Of a stretch of DNA of 16,528 bases, positions 12,344-16,528 are shown in pieces. The DNA is taken from NCBI GenBank assembly GCA_905207535.1, contig CAJLLX010000039.1:1-16528 (forward strand), read 5' to 3'. How positions within the stretch are numbered: the first letter of the stretch is position 1; each line of letters begins with the position of its first letter. The translations under genes and the position numbers were made by a program. This stretch comes from an uncultured Muribaculaceae bacterium. Lineage in GTDB: Bacteria > Bacteroidota > Bacteroidia > Bacteroidales > Muribaculaceae. The notes below the pieces were generated by a model. The model saw only the letters and a list, made by a program, of their open reading frames with translations. It was not told where the DNA came from and made no database searches.

Positions 12344-15300
12344 TCATCCGTTGGCTTGGGTGTATGCCGAGGGGTCGGCGATATACTCCGTGGGGGTGCA
12401 TCCGAACTCCTTTTTGAAGACTTTGGTGAAGTAGTTGGGGTCGGAGTAGCCGGTGCGGTAGGCGGTCTCGCTGACGTTGAAGCCCTCGCGGAGCAGCTCG
12501 CAGGCGCGGGCCATGCGGCGCCGGCGGATATAGTCGGTCATGGAGGTGTTGGCAAAGGATTTCATCTTGATATGCAGCAGCGAACGGCTGATGCCGAACT
12601 CGCGGGTGATATCGGCGATGGAAAATTGCGAATTGTCCATGTTGGCGTTGATCAGATCGTTGATGCGGGCGAGGAAATCCTTGTCGAAGCGGTTGAAAGT
12701 GGGTTCGGCCTCCTCGGTGGCGGGCTCCGGGGTTCCTGAGGCCTCGGATTCACCCTCGATGATCGACTTGATGAACCGGCGGCGTGCGCGCAGTATGTTT
12801 TTCACGCGCAGTTCGAGCAGATTGGGGTCAAACGGCTTGGTGACATACGCCTCGGCACCGCTCTGGAAGCCTCGCACAATGCTGCTCTCGTCGTTTTTGG
12901 CGGTGAGGAGTATTACCGGTATATGCGAGGTGGAGAGGTCGTTTTTGAGGCGGTTGCAGAGCTCAATGCCGTCCATTTCGGGCATCATCACATCGCTCAC
13001 CACAATGTCGACGGGGTGTGCGGAGGTGATCTTGAGCGCCTCCACGCCGTTGGTGGCGGTGTAGACGCAGTAGCTCTTCGAGAAGGTCTCGCGGAGGAAG
13101 CTGAGCAGCTCGGTGTTGTCCTCCACGATGAGGATGCTCACCTTGTCGGCATCCTTGGCATAGTCGGGCAGCTCGGGGGGCGCCTGAGTGCCGGCGATGG
13201 CGATGCGGTAGTCGGGGATAGGCTCGGGGGTGGAGGCCGCCGTGATGTAGCAATGGGCGTCGAAGGCGCCGGGGGTCACAAGGAGCCGCACGCGGAAGGT
13301 GCTCCCCTGCCCCATCTCGCTCTCCACCTCGATGGAGCCGCGGTGCATCTCCACCAGTTTTTTCACCGTGGCCAGGCCGATGCCCCATCCGGTGTGGTTG
13401 GCGTTGTAGCCGCGCCGGGTCTGGTAATATTTGGTGAAGATGTTCGTGCGCTCCTCGGGGGCGATACCGATGCCGGTGTCGCGCACCTCGAAGTAGAGGT
13501 AGATCTGCGAAGGCTCGCCGGGCTTGGCTGAAGCCTCCTCTACGATGGAAGCCCTGACGTCAATCTCACCCTCTCGGGGGGTGTATTTCACGGCATTGGA
13601 GAGGAGATTGTTGAGGATGCGCTCCACGTAGGTGGTGGAGTACCACACCTCCTCGCCGTTGTTCTCGATATAGATGTGGAGGCTCTGGCCGCGCTCGTCG
13701 GCGGCGGAGTAGAAGTATTGCGCCACCTTCTCGATATAGGTCAGAGGGTTGCCCTTCTGCAAGTAGAGCTGGAAATTGCCGCTCTCCACGCGGTTGAAGG
13801 TCACAAGCTCGTCGATGAGGCCCACCATCTTATCGGTGTTGGCGATGGCCACTCCGAGGCGCTTGCGGTCGTCGCCGGTGAGGTTACGACTCTCGTTGAG
13901 ATACTTCAGAGGCGCCAGGATGAGGCTCAGAGGGGTTTTGAGCTCATGGGAGATGTTGGTGAAAAACTCCATCTTCTCGCGGTTGAGCTCCTCCGACTTC
14001 TCCTTGTCGATCTGCGCCAGGCGCATCCCCTGCTTCTCGCGCATGCGCACGGTGAATAGCTTGTAGGCGAAGCCGGCGATGATGGCCAGCAGGAGCATAT
14101 AGATGAGATAGGCGATGGCCGAGCGGTAGAGAGGGGGCTTGATGGTGAGGCGCAGCGAGCGCACGGGGGCGTCGTCCCAGTGGTCGGGGTCGCTGGTGGA
14201 GCGCACATTGAGGGTATACGTGCCGGGGCTCAGCTCCATGGCATTGAATGTGCGCAGCTTCCCCACATCGTGCCAGTCGCGGTCGATGCCATCGACCTTC
14301 ACCTGATAGTTGGCCGAAGCGGCCCCTTCGGGGTCGATGACACCGTAGTCGATGCTAAACTGGCGGCTGTCGCCGTAGTCGAGCACCAGCTTGTCGAGCA
14401 TGTCGAGCGACACGCTCAGGGGCGAGTTATCAGCGCCGGCGCGCATCTCCTTGCCATTGATCGACAGCGAGGCGAAATGCACCTTGCGCTGCTTGCCGAC
14501 CACCTTGGTCAGGCCGGTGCCGAACGACACCAGGCCGTTGACGGTGCCGAAATACATGCGGCCGTCGCTGCTCTCGAGCGCCGAGTTGAAATTGAACTGA
14601 TTTTCGGGCAGCCCGTCGGCCACGGTGTAATGATGAGCGTGGAGAGTCTCGGGATCTATCTGGTAAAGGCCGTTGGAGGTGGACATCCACACAGCGCCGT
14701 TGCTGTCCTGCAGCAGGGCGCAGACGGTGCCCAGCAAGCTCCCTGCGCCGATGCTCTTAGGCTCGAGCGAACCGCGGTCGAAGTAGTAGAGACCGCCATT
14801 GTTGGTGCCCACGAACACTCGCCCCTTGCGGTCCTCGAGGATGGAGGTGATGTAGTGGTCGTGGAGGCCGGTGGAGGAGGAGGGGTCCACCTCGCCCCAC
14901 CCCTTTATCTCGCCCGTGCGGCGGTCGAGGCGGTAGAGGCCGTGATTGGTGGTGCCCACCCAGAGATTGCCGGCGCGGTCCACCATGGTGCTGTAGATGA
15001 AGTCGGTATCGAGCACGGTGTGGTCGAGGCTGCGGAAGGTGTCGGTGGCGGGGTCGTAGTAGCGGAGGCCCGAGGTGGTGCCTACCCACGTGCGCCATTC
15101 GCCGGGGTGCGCTCCCGGCTGACGGACAATGGTGAAGATAGAGGTGCTCCGGAGGCCCGAATTGCCCATGAGGTAGTGGCGCGTGGCGCCGGTGCGGAGA
15201 TTGTAGCGGAAAAGGCCGTTGAGGAAGGTGCCGATCCACATCTCCCCCGCGATGCTGTCGTAGCAGAGCTCGTGCACGTTGGGGCCGATGTCGGGGATGG

Positions 15301-16461
15301 CGTTGAAATGGGTCACCTCGCCCGAGGCGGTGGAGAGGATGTTGATGGCGCCATCCTCCGAGGCGAGCCACAGCTTGCCCCGCTGAGGCTCCACGATGCG
15401 GCGGATGGCCTTGCCGGTGAGCGAGCGGTTGTCGTAGCCGGGAGCGATCCAGGCGAACTGGTTGTTGGAGCCGCTCAGGAGGTTGAGGCCGCCGAAATAG
15501 GTGCCGATCCATATGTTGTTGTCGTCATCGGCCACGATGGAGTAGATGGCGTTGTCGTTGAGCTTGGAGGGATTGACCAGATCCTGTGTGACGCCCGCTA
15601 CAGCACCTGTGGCGGGGTCGATGATATAGATACCCTTCTCTGTGCCGGCCCAGATGCGCCCCTGACGGTCCTCGGCGAGCACACGCACCGTGGTGTTGGT
15701 GAGCACTGCGGGCACATAGACCTTTTTGGCGCCGGTGCGGAGGTCGACACTCTCCACTCCCCCGCCGTTGAGGTCGAGCCAGAGCATGCCGCGCGAGTCG
15801 AAAAGGATGGGCGACATGCCGTCGGTGTCGGCTTCGGGGCTCCCGGAGGGATAGAGCGAATGGTCGGCCTCGGTGCAGGAGGTCATGGCGGTATCGTAGT
15901 AGTAGAGGCCGCTCTCGGTGGTGAAAAACACGCGGTTGTCGGGCGACACGGCCATACCGGTCACATAATCCTCGCGCTGGCGCAGGATATGACGGAAGGT
16001 GTTGGCGTCGCTGTCGAGGCGGTGGATTTTGAATCCGGCGCACACTATGGCGCCGTCGCGGGTCTCGGCGATGCAGTAGATGCGGCGGTCGTCGAGCGGG
16101 ATCCGCTCGAAGTCGTCGGTCTCGCGGCGGTAGCGGCAGAGCCCCTTCTCGGTGCCGATCCACACACGGTCGCGGCTATCGACAAAGACGCCGAGCACAA
16201 AATTGTGAACCAGCGACGCAGGGTCGCCGGGCCGGTGGAAATAGGTTTTGAAATTGTAGCCGTCGTAGCAGGCCAGACCGTTGCGGGTGCCGATCCACAG
16301 CGCCCGCTGCTGTCGAAGGCGAGCGACTGTATCTGCTGGTGGGGCAGCCCGTCGGCCGACTTGAAGTGGGTGAAGTGATACGAATCGGAAGCGCCGGCGG
16401 CTGCGAGCCCCAACGCGCTAAAAATAAAACAGATAGCAGTGATCAGAAGTTTTCTTAGCAT
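12344..16461 (-). CDS. Hybrid two-component system sensor/regulator (HTCS), interrupted by a one-base frameshift
   Basis: With the frame restored the protein has about 1372 residues, normal for the Bacteroidetes HTCS family. These proteins sense a glycan breakdown product in the periplasm and activate a nearby polysaccharide-use locus. The ATG at 16461 gives a signal peptide (MLRKLLITAICFIFSALGLA). Then come 14 regulator-propeller repeats of the form W-I/V-G-T-x-x-G-L, enough for two seven-bladed propellers. A Y_Y_Y domain (around YQVKVDGIDRDW) and one membrane helix (YLIYMLLLAIIAGFAYKLF) follow. The HisKA block NISHELKTPLSL has the phosphorylated His at 13946-13948, and the ATPase has NLLSNAVKYTP, DTGIGIAPEE and GWGIGLA. 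The receiver has ILIVEDN, Asp in VVSDVMMPEMDG (12992-12994) and a TKPFDP Lys; the C-terminal AraC domain ends with SDPNYFTKVFKKEFGCTPTE. The frame breaks near 16300, so this copy is either a pseudogene or an assembly error. Confidence 0.92.
16300..16301 (-). other. Single-base frameshift in the HTCS gene
   Basis: Upstream the frame reads HQQIQSLAFDSSGR and then goes out of phase. The neighbouring frame resumes with LWIGTRNGLACYDGYNFKTY, the rest of the first propeller repeat. Adding one G on the plus strand after 16300 (CAG-GCGCCC for CAGCGCCC) joins SSGR to LWIGT exactly. Confidence 0.85.
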
Positions 16462-16482
16462 AATTCCCAATAATCCGTTTTT

Positions 16483-16528
16483 TTAGTTCACGGCCACTTT
16501 GCGCTGCGCCGTCCGACCCGAGGGGCCG
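16483..16528 (-). CDS. C-terminal end of an upstream minus-strand gene (partial)
   Basis: A minus-strand frame enters from the right edge and ends at TAA 16485-16483, 21 nt before the HTCS ATG. The visible end, GPSGRTAQRKVAVN, resembles the last residues of the short terminal tails of Bacteroidales secreted proteins. A second frame ending APRVGRRSAKWP is also open, so the frame is not certain. The HTCS gene may be cotranscribed with it, since no terminator separates them. Confidence 0.35.
   Translation of the reverse strand, partial: GPSGRTAQRKVAVN

Noticed and set aside
12222..12434. 70-codon plus-strand frame over the HTCS 3' end
   Set aside because: Half of it lies antisense to the AraC domain and the rest falls in repeats; no start signal or domain.
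12344..16198. HTCS as an intact protein starting at 16198
   Set aside because: This would begin within the propeller with no signal peptide; the missing signal peptide and first repeat are present upstream in another frame.
14180..16378. 732-codon plus-strand frame opposite the HTCS gene
   Set aside because: Composition is Gly/Val/Ala/His-rich without domains, as expected of the antisense of GC-rich DNA; the minus strand encodes clear HTCS domains.
16462..16470. Start of the HTCS three codons further upstream at 16470
   Set aside because: That codon is TTG; the ATG at 16461 starts directly at a standard signal peptide.
1..16528. tRNA or rRNA genes
   Set aside because: I saw no cloverleaf with a TTCRA loop and no rRNA-like stretch on either strand, though short RNAs could be missed by eye.

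Overview
The window reads as a chromosome segment from a member of the Bacteroidales. The evidence is a RecA of the Bacteroidetes type with a long acidic tail, a full-length hybrid two-component system (periplasmic propellers, kinase, receiver and AraC domain in one chain), secreted proteins ending in short GxYIxxGxKV-like tails, and promoters with a TAnnTTTG -7 box in place of sigma-70 boxes. The GC-rich codon usage of most genes would suit Muribaculaceae, but that placement is inference.

Layout. Positions 3-113 hold the last codons of a plus-strand gene, followed by a strong terminator. Positions 382-5207 hold a three-gene plus-strand glycogen/alpha-glucan operon: a GH133-like debranching enzyme, a GT4/GT5-type glucan glycosyltransferase, and a GH57 alpha-amylase-like protein with a Lys/Glu/Ala tail. 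It closes with a perfect 14-bp terminator at 5282-5323. Two divergent secreted proteins follow (5408-6169 minus, 6678-8348 plus). The 508-bp region between them contains a 15-bp hairpin, a TGTCAACC pair, a TACTTTTG -7 box with a G8 tract upstream, and three tandem copies of a 22-24-nt repeat in the leader of the plus gene.

From 8604 to 16528 every gene is on the minus strand. Read in the direction of transcription they are: the tail of an upstream gene at the right edge; a hybrid two-component system (16461 to 12344) broken by a single-base frameshift near 16300; a 481-bp gap with a minus-strand terminator, a possible small RNA or leader and the recA promoter; recA (11862 to 10627); a REP/MITE-like inverted repeat; and a tight three-gene module. 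That module is a TIGR04255-like protein followed by two unrecognised proteins, with 2-nt spacing and then a 20-nt overlap.

How the genes work together. The first operon combines glucan elongation, debranching and chain hydrolysis or remodelling, as is usual for the Bacteroides glycogen locus. Here both hydrolase-like proteins carry Asn where I recall a conserved active-site Asp, so one or both may have changed function. The least characterised piece is the TIGR04255-like three-gene module next to recA. Its compact, coupled arrangement suggests a single functional unit, but the sequence does not show what it does.
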